DNA from: Pseudomonas sp. Teo4
GTDB lineage: Bacteria > Pseudomonadota > Gammaproteobacteria > Pseudomonadales > Pseudomonadaceae
Direction: 5' to 3'
NCBI RefSeq assembly: GCF_034387475.1
Contig: NZ_JAXCIL010000001.1
Location: 1,426,001-1,490,000 of the forward strand
DNA: 64,000 nt
How positions within the stretch are numbered: position 1 is the stretch's first letter; each line of letters starts with the position of its first letter. The translations under genes and the position numbers were made by a program. Below the pieces are notes generated by a model. That model was not told the origin of the DNA, did not search any database, and saw nothing but the letters and a program-made list of their open reading frames with translations. Shown here in pieces: positions 1 through 7,631 of the stretch.

Positions 1-2
1 AC

Positions 3-176
3 CGAGGGCAGTTCCGTGCCTTTGAGGCGCAAGTTGCAAGTCTAGTTAATAAGAAAGGTGCTGTAGATGTTGAACTTAACTTTATCTACGGCAATGGCGG
101 TACTCGACCTACGTCGATAACGTATGATGTGTATCGTAAGGGTGAGCGGGTTCTCGAAGGTATTTTTGGAAACTGA
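3..176 (+). CDS. C-terminal tail of a polymorphic (Rhs-type) nuclease toxin, partial
   Basis: Reading from base 3 gives 57 residues with no start in the window, ending in TGA at 174-176. Readable pieces are FRAFEAQVASL, then VDVELNFIYGNGG, then RPTSITYDVY. This order resembles the tail of bacterial DNA/RNA non-specific endonuclease toxin domains (Endonuclea_NS_2 type), used as C-terminal warheads of Rhs and related toxins. The catalytic part would lie upstream, outside the window. The next gene starts one base after the stop and looks like an immunity gene, which supports a toxin reading. The frame is seen directly; the family assignment is from memory of the family and moderate. Confidence 0.5.
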   Translation, partial: RGQFRAFEAQVASLVNKKGAVDVELNFIYGNGGTRPTSITYDVYRKGERVLEGIFGN

Positions 177-177
177 T

Positions 178-609
178 ATGGCCAAAAGTGATATTAAAGA
201 AAATGTTCCTGAGTCGCTTAAGAAATTCATGCAGGAAATGAATGAGTGGGAGTGTGAATTTTTTGAAAAGCGTAAAGACGGCTTGAGTAAGGGTGTGGAT
301 GATTTAGCGCTGAAAGAAAATTATGCCTTGAAATTGGAGCGGATACTTGACGCGTTTGCCTTGAAAGATAAGTCGAATTACGGGCGATTGATTGATCTGG
401 GTTGTACAAGGCCTGCTACTTATGATCCAAAAACTGATGAGGTGGAGCTAATATCTAGTAGTGATGGTAGTATGATTGTTCAAGTGCAACAGATGAAAGG
501 GGCAGAGGTCTGTTCTAGGTTTCATCTGGTTGTGAAAGGGGGGGAGTGGAAGATAAGGAAGAGAGAGATGTTGAATTTCGATGAGAAATGGAAGCGCGTG
601 CCTCTTTAG
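178..609 (+). CDS. NTF2-fold-like immunity protein
   Basis: A 143-residue soluble protein. The start chosen is ATG 178, one base after the toxin stop, rather than the upstream ATG at 124, which would overlap the toxin frame. The N-terminal half is helical and charged (ESLKKFMQEMNEWECEFFEK). The C-terminal half has alternating strands ending in FHLVVKGGEWKIRKREM, the layout of NTF2-fold immunity proteins of polymorphic toxin systems. It would neutralise the nuclease whose tail precedes it, acting in the cytoplasm. GC is well below the rest of the window, as is usual for exchanged toxin-immunity cassettes. There is no clear Shine-Dalgarno, so translational coupling to the toxin is likely. The alternative is an unrelated small protein. 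Confidence 0.6.
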   Translation: MAKSDIKENVPESLKKFMQEMNEWECEFFEKRKDGLSKGVDDLALKENYALKLERILDAFALKDKSNYGRLIDLGCTRPATYDPKTDEVELISSSDGSMIVQVQQMKGAEVCSRFHLVVKGGEWKIRKREMLNFDEKWKRVPL

Positions 610-1625
610 ATAACCTTGGTTGAACGTCATGCCGTTGGCCGACTGCTCGCAGAAGTTAACCGCGACGGTCGGCAGGATTTCGAACACGACGATGGCGACC
701 GGTTGCTGGGCATCCAGCGGCAACCCACCGGTACTGCCAAGCAATTGGCATCACCGAAGAAAAGCTTGCGTATGTCTACGACGCACTAGGCCGACTGACC
801 GAGGAAGTCACCTCCAGTGGTGCACTCAAGTACGAGTACGACCCGCTCAGCAACCTGACCACCTTGACCCTGCCCGACGGCCGCAAGGTCAACCATCTGT
901 ATTACGGCAGCGGCCACCTGCACCAGCTGAACCTCGACGGCCAGGTCATCAGCGACATCGAGCGCGATGACCTGCACCGCGAGGTGTACCGCACGCAAGG
1001 CAAGCTGACCAGTTGCTTCGGCTACGATGCCATGGGCCGCAAGGCCTGGCAGTTTGCCTCGACCTTGCCAGCGGAGAAGCTCTCGCAGATCCAGAACACG
1101 GGTATTCAGCCGGAACTGCTGGTGCAGCATGCTTACAACCCGATTCACCGCCGTTACCAGTATGACCCGGCCGGAGAGTTGGTCCGCACGCTGGACAAGT
1201 TGCGCGGCGAGATCAAGTACGAGTACGAAGCCAACGGCCAGTTGCGCAGCCGGGATACCGGTTCGCTGATCGGCAGCGAAGAATTCCGCTACGACGCCGC
1301 CGCCAACCGACTGGACTTCAATGCGCGGCAGTTCGACAAGGTCAAGGACAACCGTATTAGGCAGTGGCGGGATCAGGAGTACCGCTACGACCCGTGGAGC
1401 AACCTGATCGAGAAGCGCTCGGGGAACAGCAAGTTGCAGCACTTTGCCTATGACAGTGAGAACCGGCTGGTGCGGGCGGAAACCTGGGTGGCGGGTAAGC
1501 TGGAAAGCACGGGCGCTTATCGCTATGACAGCTTGGGGCGACGGATTGCCAAGCAGCCGGAGATCAAGGGCCAGGTCGAGCACAAGCGATGCCTTAAAGA
1601 GGTTTTCACATATTATCAAGTTTAG
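610..1625 (+). pseudogene. Displaced Rhs/YD-repeat core fragment (broken)
   Basis: High-GC YD-repeat sequence follows directly after the immunity stop. One frame runs from 610 (pieces GRLLAEVNRDGR, FEHDDGDRLLGIQ). Near 745 the homology moves to another frame (KLAYVYDALGRLTEEV) that continues to 1625, so one indel breaks the reading frame. Typical YD motifs follow: YRYDPWSNLIEKRS, FAYDSENRLVRAE, YRYDSLGRRIAKQPE. Homology stops abruptly near 1590, after VEHKR, where intact Rhs proteins would continue into the hyperconserved core; AT-rich sequence follows. This looks like a displaced Rhs core left by recombination when toxin cassettes were exchanged. It is unlikely to make a functional protein. 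Confidence 0.75.
1188..1417 (+). repeat. Direct repeat copy 1 (Rhs core segment)
   Basis: This 230 bp segment is nearly identical to 4238-4446. Both encode TLDKLRGEIKYEYEANGQL and onward to the RYDPW motif. Copy 1 carries 21 extra bases (seven codons, VKDNRIR) after FNARQFDK, so the difference is in frame. The two copies bracket the toxin-immunity genes between 1.6 and 4.2 kb and could recombine to delete or swap them. Confidence 0.85.
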
Positions 1626-1854
1626 GTGAAGGTCATTTTGATTTTTAATATTCTTTAAAATAGCATGTTTTGTAGTGTCTTGGCGGGGTTTGGTATTGCT
1701 ATTGGCTGAAGTTTCTTAGCCTGTTCAAGTTGTCAATGGATTGACTTGTTCGACGTTTTTCTATCCTGCGCAGTCACTAGGGTATTGACGGTAAGCGGAC
1801 ACGTGTTATATGCGAAAAACCACTGCGACTGACGCCACTGGTGAACGAGAATAA
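1626..1854. other. AT-rich spacer without a recognisable gene
   Basis: About 230 bp of low-GC sequence lies between the truncated Rhs core and the GH-E toxin tail. All forward frames are interrupted by stops and I see no RNA gene or clear promoter. It is probably decayed toxin-cassette DNA. Confidence 0.5.
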
Positions 1855-2235
1855 TGCGGCCTATCGAGGAAACGGAGTTTATGGGTTGTAAATGAGCATT
1901 CCGAGGCAGTTTTCAACGCAGTATCACCGAATATCAAGGCTTTTCGTACAGAGCCTAATACTATTCAGGATGGGCCAGATACTGGGAAGGTGCTTACAGC
2001 TGATATGGAAGTTGTTCAAAGAAATGATTCTCGTATCACCATAGAGCATAATAAGCCAGTTATTGAGCACTGGAATGAACAGGGCTATAATTCCACTCGC
2101 GCTGCGCGAAACGATTTCTACAACGATACAGATAATATGAGTATTCGATTGCGTTCTGCCAATAGCTCCGATGTCGCTAAAATGGCTGCTGATGGTATAA
2201 GGTATAGGCAGGGCGTAGGGCCAGACTATGAGTGA
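1855..2235 (+). pseudogene. GH-E / HNH-like nuclease toxin C-terminus (orphan module)
   Basis: The frame is open from just after a stop at 1852-1854 to TGA at 2233-2235. It has no convincing start; a GTG at 1990 is possible. Residues include DGPDTGKVLTADMEVVQRND, ITIEHNKPVIEHWNEQGYN and NMSIRLRSANSSD. The EHNKPV...HWNEQGYNS segment followed by MSIRLRSANSS is characteristic of the GH-E family (HNH/Endo VII fold) found at the C-terminus of Rhs toxins. The conserved His/Glu pair is visible in IEHNKPVIEHW. No complete upstream Rhs chain is joined in frame, so this is an orphan warhead. Its stop overlaps the next gene's start by eight bases, the usual toxin-immunity arrangement. Confidence 0.6.
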
Positions 2236-2962
2236 GGTTGGTATGTTTTCTAAGGATGATTTGTTGCAGTCTTTCGCTAGCGTGGATGAATACACTGGTT
2301 GCTATTTTTTTCATCAAAAACTTCCAAAGGTAATTTATGAGTATTGCTTGAAAAGTGTAGGTGAGCGAGATTTGCTCGTCATTTCTGAGGGTTTAAGTGA
2401 TAAGGATTTTTCTGTAGCAGTTGTTGATCAGGTACCTGGTTTTTTGAGTCAGGATAAAATTGTTGTGTTCGAGGTCTCTTCAAATAAGTATGGGTTTACT
2501 CATGCGCTAGTTGTGCCGAACACTTATCACGGTAGCTTGAAGGGTCGATTGGAAAGCAAGAGAGAAAATTTGTATCTTTGTATTCCGATACATCGATGTG
2601 AGTTCTCAGGCGCTGAATCTGAGGGGGAGTTTAAAGAAATGATTCAGCGAATGATTCCCGTCTTCCGTTGGGATAGAGATGTTTGCCCTAAAATCAAGGT
2701 GTACTTTGACAATCCAGTCACCGAAACGGGTACCCATGAGGCTGGTGTGCTAATGAAGTATCCTACTCTGCTGTCTGAGATAGATAATCTCAGTGGTGTG
2801 GTTAGTGGTTTCATTGAAGTTACGAATTATAAGGGCGATGTGGTGGAAATTCTTTCTGCAAGTAAAGGCGTATTTACTCTGATTCGTAATCGGAAAGATG
2901 AAGATGTACTGACTCATTCAAAATTGGTCGAGGCTTTGAATAGCTTTGTCCTGGCGGAATGA
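2228..2962 (+). CDS. Probable immunity protein of the GH-E toxin
   Basis: A 244-residue soluble protein with no signal peptide or membrane segment. ATG 2228 overlaps the toxin stop (2233-2235); a second ATG six codons on could also serve. I do not recognise the family. The sequence is of low GC and rich in aromatic and acidic residues (GCYFFHQKLP, FRWDRDVCPKIKVYF, NYKGDVVEILSASKG). The immunity role is inferred from position and composition. At 244 residues it is larger than most immunity proteins, so it could be a two-domain form. It appears intact and is probably the only whole cassette gene between the two Rhs scraps. Confidence 0.55.
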   Translation: MSEVGMFSKDDLLQSFASVDEYTGCYFFHQKLPKVIYEYCLKSVGERDLLVISEGLSDKDFSVAVVDQVPGFLSQDKIVVFEVSSNKYGFTHALVVPNTYHGSLKGRLESKRENLYLCIPIHRCEFSGAESEGEFKEMIQRMIPVFRWDRDVCPKIKVYFDNPVTETGTHEAGVLMKYPTLLSEIDNLSGVVSGFIEVTNYKGDVVEILSASKGVFTLIRNRKDEDVLTHSKLVEALNSFVLAE

Positions 2963-3204
2963 CGGGATCCGCTGGATTGAGGTTTTTTGACTTGACGGTC
3001 TTTAGTAGTGGAGCGGTAACCGCCAGTTGCAGTCCGGCAAGATGGCCGCGCAGACAAGGAGCGAAATCTTTTTCTGAGTGGGAACTATACAAGAAAGGGG
3101 ATATTTCTGTTGATCCAGCATTTTGGTCTGCCATGATGGATAAGGCTGCTAAATTGGAGTCAGAACTACAGCGGTATATTAGTGGTTTGCTTTCAGGGTA
3201 TTGA
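2959..3204 (+). CDS. Small unknown ORF, possible toxin remnant
   Basis: An 81-residue frame whose ATG overlaps the preceding stop by four bases (ATGA). The N-terminal 35 residues come from a locally GC-richer patch and look non-native (AVTASCSPARWPRRQGAK). The C-terminal half, SEWELYKKGDISVDPAFWSA followed by a helix to ISGLLSGY, looks like genuine protein. It may be the cut-off tail of a toxin whose immunity gene is the SMI1/KNR4-like gene that follows. This is inferred from order only; I do not recognise the family. Confidence 0.3.
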   Translation: MTGSAGLRFFDLTVFSSGAVTASCSPARWPRRQGAKSFSEWELYKKGDISVDPAFWSAMMDKAAKLESELQRYISGLLSGY

Positions 3205-3209
3205 GGGGT

Positions 3210-3901
3210 ATGAGAATGAGTTGGTCTGAGCCTTTAAAGCAGCGCATTGTGAGTGAGTTAAAGGGTTATGATGTGTATTTTGCATCTAGTGATGTACCCC
3301 TTGAGGTGAAATTTCCCAAGCAGTGGCTTGGGTTCGGTTTTCTAAATAGTGAAAAAAAACATATTCCCGCGGAGTGGGCTGATTTTACTGAGAGCTTGCC
3401 TTGGGTAAGTGCGTGGCTTGATAAGTGTGTAATAGGCACTGTTCTGGCGGTAAGTGACAAGCCGTATCTCATGTATGTGTACGTAGAGAATGGTGAGTTG
3501 TATTTCTATATGGGGGCGCTCCAGTAGGTTTTGAAGGTTCAGTTCTGGATGGATACCCTGGACTTCCTGCTGATTTTAGGCGTTTTTACTCAGAATTGCA
3601 TAACGGCTTTGGTTTTTACATTGGCTGTACTATGGGGCCGTCGCAACTGGAAGATTTTGTTCAAATCAAGGATCTATGTGATGAAGAGTATCGAGCGCTT
3701 CCTGACATGCTAGGGGTTTTCTCTAGCGGGGCTGGTGACTATTTGGCGCTGGGTGATGGTACGCTAAAGGGTGAGGCGTTTATCTGGTGGCATGAAAATC
3801 CAGAAAATCCTACAGTAGGAATCGATTTATGGAATGTCAAGGACTCATGGATTTCAATCTTTTTGGAGAATTCAGACTCTAACGAATATTTTCAGGCTTA
3901 A
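3210..3901 (+). pseudogene. SMI1/KNR4-like immunity gene, frameshifted
   Basis: ATG 3210 follows a GAGGGG ribosome site and starts a frame (MSWSEPLKQRIVSELKGYD) that stops at 3525-3527. From 3524 a second frame continues the protein sense without a start: VGFEGSVLDGYP, then LPADFRRFYSELHNGFGFY, to TAA at 3899-3901. The LP-x-D-F-x-x-F-Y...NGFG pattern is the SMI1/KNR4 superfamily signature, common among immunity proteins against nuclease toxins. Joining the frames at the five-G run 3512-3516 gives a protein of about 230 residues. So a one-base indel in a homopolymer has split the gene. It could be real decay, a phase-variable run or a sequencing error. Confidence 0.65.
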
Positions 3902-3963
3902 TTTTTATATTTGTAGGAAAAGAACGAGTGCAGACAGTGGTTCTTGTAGGTCAGCGAGTCTAA

Positions 3964-4140
3964 AGCGAAATCGACAACCGAATCGCTGTAAAAGTCGCGT
4001 TATCGACTGATTTCGAGAACCCCACCGTCGATATGTTCGTGCTGGGAGGCAGTGCCCCCGATCCCTTGGCGTCACCATCCAACGGGACACCGTTGCGCTT
4101 CCTCCTCAACGGCGGTCAAAACAGCGAGATCCTTGCCTGA
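3964..4140 (+). pseudogene. Unidentified C-terminal protein remnant
   Basis: A 58-residue frame with no start codon (preceded by TAA) and a TGA at 4138-4140. It reads like native protein: EIDNRIAVKVALSTDFENP, then FVLGGSAPDPLA, then LRFLLNGGQNSEILA. I cannot name the family. It sits between the SMI1-like gene and the second Rhs scrap and its last bases overlap the Rhs homology in another frame. It is probably the tail of another exchanged or deleted gene. Confidence 0.3.
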
Positions 4141-4471
4141 CGGCAACCGCTTTGCACTGAAGTACGATGATTTTTCACGGCTGGTCGAAGAAGTCGATCC
4201 GCTTGGCCGCAACATCAGCTACGAGCACCACCTTGGAACGCTGGACAAACTGCGAGGCGAGATCAAATACGAGTACGAAGCCAACGGCCAACTGCGCAGC
4301 CGGGATACCGGTTCACTGATCGGCAGCGAGGAGTTTCGCTACGACGCCGCCGCCAACCGACTGGACTTCAATGCCCGGCAGTTCGACAAGCAGTGGCGGG
4401 ATCAGGAGTATCGCTACGACCCATGGGGCAACCAAATCGAGAAGCGCGAAGCTATTTCACCGATTGCCTGA
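4133..4471 (+). pseudogene. Second Rhs/YD-repeat core scrap
   Basis: YD-repeat sequence starts in frame at LPDGNRFALKYDDFSRLVEE and DPLGRNISYEHH. It then jumps, after GT, to LDKLRGEIKYEYEANGQL, a segment that in other Rhs chains lies much further downstream, so an internal deletion has joined two parts of the core. It ends at KREAISPIA and a stop at 4469-4471, shortly after the DPWGNQIEK motif. No start and no complete core remain. It is the partner of the fragment at 610-1625 and marks the right edge of the toxin island. Confidence 0.75.
4238..4446 (+). repeat. Direct repeat copy 2 (Rhs core segment)
   Basis: A 209 bp near-identical copy of 1188-1417 lacking 21 bases in frame. Same orientation, about 3 kb away. 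Confidence 0.85.
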
Positions 4472-4529
4472 ACAGCAACAATCATATGCCGCATACTGGT
4501 CCCCCCAGCATCAGACACGGAGTCCCCCG

Positions 4530-4880
4530 ATGCCAAAACCCAAACCAACCCGCAAAAAACCAGACCCCGGCAGCGCAGCCCGCGAAATGCTCGAGGAAAT
4601 GGACTTCTGGGTAAAATGCGCCTACCTCTTCACCCCGATGTTCCTCGCACTTTTTGGCGGTTACGACGCTGTCCTTGCCGTAGTCTTCATCTACCCCGTC
4701 ATCAGCGTAGTGTTCTTCGTCGTACGCCACCGCTACCTCAAAAGCCTCCCGCCCGAAACACGCCCCCATATCGTGCCCTACAGCCATATCTACATGGGGC
4801 GAAGCCTTTCAGGATTCATTTTGTCTCTCACCGTGTTGTCCGTCGGCTATGCCGTGTACAGGCATTTCTGGGGCGGTTGA
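4530..4880 (+). CDS. Small inner-membrane protein of unknown function
   Basis: A 116-residue protein starting at ATG 4530. Longer upstream readings would run through the Rhs scrap and are rejected. The N-terminus is basic and proline-rich (MPKPKPTRKKPDPGS). Hydrophobic segments follow around residues 29-62 (CAYLFTPMFLALFGGYD, then VLAVVFIYPVISVVFFVV) and near the C-terminus (FILSLTVLSVGYAVY), suggesting three membrane helices. GC is close to the genomic average rather than that of the toxin genes. It may be an ancestral neighbour of the Rhs locus or a membrane-acting immunity protein. I do not recognise the family. Confidence 0.55.
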   Translation: MPKPKPTRKKPDPGSAAREMLEEMDFWVKCAYLFTPMFLALFGGYDAVLAVVFIYPVISVVFFVVRHRYLKSLPPETRPHIVPYSHIYMGRSLSGFILSLTVLSVGYAVYRHFWGG

Positions 4881-5049
4881 GCGCAGGCCTGGCCGGGGTG
4901 TCGGCCCCTTGTTCCACAGCACGGAACCACATTCGATTGTGCTCGCGCACCACTCGCGTTTAGCTGTCGCCAAGCACGACCTGCCTTACCTGTCGTGATC
5001 TCGAAGCGAACAACAAGAACGGGAACCCACCCGCGCGAGGAGATTCCAC

Positions 5050-6225
5050 ATGTCCCGACATCAACACATCCTGGCCTGGCTGAACGACGTGGCCAGCGAC
5101 CTGCACGCCATTCGCCACGACATTCACGCCCACCCCGAACTGGGCTTCGAAGAAAGCCGTACCTCGGCACTGGTCGCCCGTTTGCTGGAGGACTGGGGCT
5201 ACGAGGTGCACACCGGCATCGGTAGAACCGGTGTGGTCGGCGTGCTGCGCAACGGCAGCAGCCTGCGCAAGCTTGGCTTGCGTGCCGACATGGACGCGCT
5301 GCCCATCGTCGAGGCCACCGGCGCGGCCTACAGCAGCCGGCACCAGGGCTGCATGCATGCCTGCGGCCACGACGGGCACACCACCATGCTGCTGGGCGCG
5401 GCGCGTTATCTCGCGGCCACGCGGCAGTTCGATGGCACGCTGACGCTGATCTTCCAACCGGCCGAGGAGGGCCAGGGCGGGGCCGAGGCGATGCTGGCCG
5501 ATGGGCTGCTGGAGCGCTTTCCCTGCGATGCGCTGTTCGGCATGCACAACATGCCGGGGCTGCCGGCCGGGCAACTGGGCTTTCGCGAAGGGCCGATGAT
5601 GGCCTCGCAAGACCTGCTCACGGTGACCATCGAGGGCGTCGGTGGCCATGGCTCGATGCCGCACCTGACGGTCGACCCGCTGGTGGCCGCCGCCAGTGTG
5701 GTGATGGCGTTGCAGACGGTGGTGGCGCGCAACATCGATGCCCAGGAGGCCGCCGTGGTCACCGTCGGAGCCTTGCAGGCGGGGGAGGCCGCCAACGTGA
5801 TTCCGCAACAGGCACTGCTGCGCCTGAGCCTGCGGGCGCTGGATGCTCAGGTGCGTGCGCAGATGCTCGAACGGGTGCGCGCGGTCATTGTCAGCCAGGC
5901 TGAAAGCTATGGCTGCCGCGTCAGCATCGAACATCGCCCGGCCTACCCGGTGCTGGTCAACCACGCTGCGGAAAACGCCTTCGCCCAGCAGGTGGGGGTG
6001 GAACTGCTCGGCGCCGAGGCGGTGGACGGCAACACCCGCAAACTGATGGGCAGCGAGGACTTTGCCTGGATGCTGCAGCGCTGCCCAGGCGCCTACCTGT
6101 TCATCGGCAATGGCCTGCAGCGGCCGATGGTGCACAACCCCGCCTACGACTTCAACGACGACATCCTGCTGACCGGCGCCGCCTATTGGGGCGCGCTGAC
6201 CGAGAGCTGGCTCAAGCCGGCCTGA
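5050..6225 (+). CDS. M20-family amidohydrolase (hippurate/N-acyl-amino-acid hydrolase type)
   Basis: A 391-residue metal-dependent amidohydrolase that cleaves N-acyl or amide bonds of amino acids. Hallmarks: HDIHAHPELGFEE near residues 23-35, GLRADMDALPI at 76-86, metal-binding HACGHDGHT at 103-111, QPAEEGQGG at 136-144, MHNMPGLPAG near 165, GHGSMPH in the lid domain and GSEDFAWML near the C-terminus. Length is typical of the HipO/IAA-amino-acid hydrolase group. The start at 5050 follows a GAGGAG ribosome site. It is the first gene of a run with a transporter (6321), an amidase (7631) and an IclR regulator (9155), so it likely frees an amino acid or aromatic acid from an imported conjugate. 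The substrate is unknown. Confidence 0.9.
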   Translation: MSRHQHILAWLNDVASDLHAIRHDIHAHPELGFEESRTSALVARLLEDWGYEVHTGIGRTGVVGVLRNGSSLRKLGLRADMDALPIVEATGAAYSSRHQGCMHACGHDGHTTMLLGAARYLAATRQFDGTLTLIFQPAEEGQGGAEAMLADGLLERFPCDALFGMHNMPGLPAGQLGFREGPMMASQDLLTVTIEGVGGHGSMPHLTVDPLVAAASVVMALQTVVARNIDAQEAAVVTVGALQAGEAANVIPQQALLRLSLRALDAQVRAQMLERVRAVIVSQAESYGCRVSIEHRPAYPVLVNHAAENAFAQQVGVELLGAEAVDGNTRKLMGSEDFAWMLQRCPGAYLFIGNGLQRPMVHNPAYDFNDDILLTGAAYWGALTESWLKPA

Positions 6226-6320
6226 ATACTTCATTGACGACTGCCGCTGGAACCTGGGCGCAGCTGCGCCCGGGCGATTTCTGAACCGTTTCTGGCCAAC
6301 AGATGGATGGAGTGTTCCCC

Positions 6321-7631
6321 ATGCAGATTTCCAACACAGGCGCGTCGCGTACCCGGCAAGTGGTCGCGGCGGTCATCGGCAACGCGCTGGAGTGGTATGA
6401 CTTTATCGTTTACGGCTTTCTGGCGAGCATCATCGCCCGGCAGTTCTTTCCCTCCGACGACGAATACGCGTCGCTGCTGATGGCCCTGGCCACCTTCGGC
6501 GTGGGCTTTTTCATGCGCCCGGTCGGCGGTGTGCTGCTGGGTATCTATTCCGACCGCAAGGGCCGCAAGGCGGCGATGCAGCTGATTATTCGGTTGATGA
6601 CGGTGTCCATCGCGATGATCGCCTTTGCCCCCAGCTACCTCGCCATCGGCATGGGTGCGCCGCTGCTGATCGTGGTGGCGCGCATGCTCCAGGGCTTCGC
6701 TACCGGTGGTGAATACGCCAGCGCCACGGCGTTCCTGGTCGAGAGTGCCCCGGCCCACCGCAAGGGGCTGTACGGGTCGTGGCAGCTGGTGGGGCAGTGC
6801 CTGGCGGTGTTCTCGGGGGCGGCGATGGTGGCGCTGGTCACTCACCTGTGCAGCCCCGAGGCGCTGGACAGCTGGGGCTGGCGCATTCCGTTCGTGCTGG
6901 GCCTGCTGATCGGGCCGGTGGGGCTGTGGATTCGCAAGCACATGGAAGAACCCGAGGAATTCCTGGAGGCGCGCAAGCAGGCCAAGGGCCAGGCGCCAAG
7001 CCTGTGGCAGGTGCTGCGTGAGCACCGCCGCAGCCTGCTGGTATCGATGGGGCTGGCCTGTGGGGCGACGGTGTCGTTCTACGTGGTGCTGGTGAACATG
7101 CCGACCTTCGCCCACAAGAACCTGGGCCTGCCGCTGGACCAGGTGCTGCTGGTGCAGATGCTGGCGGTGGGGTTGATGACCGTGGTCATTCCGTTGTCCG
7201 GGGCGCTGTCGGACCGGCTGGGCCGTCGGCCGGTGCTGATGGCCTTCACCCTGGCGTTCTTCGTGATGGTGTACCCGCTGTATGTGTGGGTGGCGGCGGC
7301 GCCGTCGGTCGAGCGGCTGCTGGTGATGCAACTGCTGCTGTGCACGGCCATCGGTGGCTTCTTCGGGCCTGCGCCCACCGCACTGGCCGAGCAGTTTCCG
7401 GTGGAGGTGCGCTCCACCGGGGTATCGGTGGCCTATAACGTTGCGGTGATGGTGTTCGGTGGTTTTGCGCCGCTGATCGTAACCTGGCTGAGCAAGGTGC
7501 TGGGCACCCCCGTGGCGCCGTCGTTCTACGTGCTGTTTGCCTGCCTGCTGACCCTGTTGGCCACTTACTGCCTGAGAGAAGCCCCGCATGCGGGCAGGTC
7601 TGCAGCGTTCAACCTTGGAGTGAAATCGTGA
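6321..7631 (+). CDS. MHS-family MFS transporter (metabolite:H+ symporter)
   Basis: A 436-residue permease with twelve predicted helices. The opening VIGNALEWYDFIVYGFLA and later FMRPVGGVLLGIYSDRKGR and GFATGGEYASATAFL are the signature of the metabolite:H+ symporter branch (citrate, shikimate, proline/betaine, dicarboxylate carriers). ATG 6321 is preferred for its GGAG-containing site; ATG 6303 is in frame but lacks one. The stop overlaps the next gene by one base (TGATG at 7629-7633), so it is translationally coupled to the amidase. It likely imports the substrate of the two flanking hydrolases, perhaps a carboxylated amide. Confidence 0.88.
   Translation: MQISNTGASRTRQVVAAVIGNALEWYDFIVYGFLASIIARQFFPSDDEYASLLMALATFGVGFFMRPVGGVLLGIYSDRKGRKAAMQLIIRLMTVSIAMIAFAPSYLAIGMGAPLLIVVARMLQGFATGGEYASATAFLVESAPAHRKGLYGSWQLVGQCLAVFSGAAMVALVTHLCSPEALDSWGWRIPFVLGLLIGPVGLWIRKHMEEPEEFLEARKQAKGQAPSLWQVLREHRRSLLVSMGLACGATVSFYVVLVNMPTFAHKNLGLPLDQVLLVQMLAVGLMTVVIPLSGALSDRLGRRPVLMAFTLAFFVMVYPLYVWVAAAPSVERLLVMQLLLCTAIGGFFGPAPTALAEQFPVEVRSTGVSVAYNVAVMVFGGFAPLIVTWLSKVLGTPVAPSFYVLFACLLTLLATYCLREAPHAGRSAAFNLGVKS

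Noticed and set aside
4960..7589. Two long minus-strand frames (424 and 452 codons) opposite the M20 hydrolase and MHS permease
   Set aside because: His/Gln/Arg-rich low-information translations typical of antisense high-GC DNA.
7628..7630. GTG as the amidase start
   Set aside because: The ATG directly after it has better spacing to GGAG.
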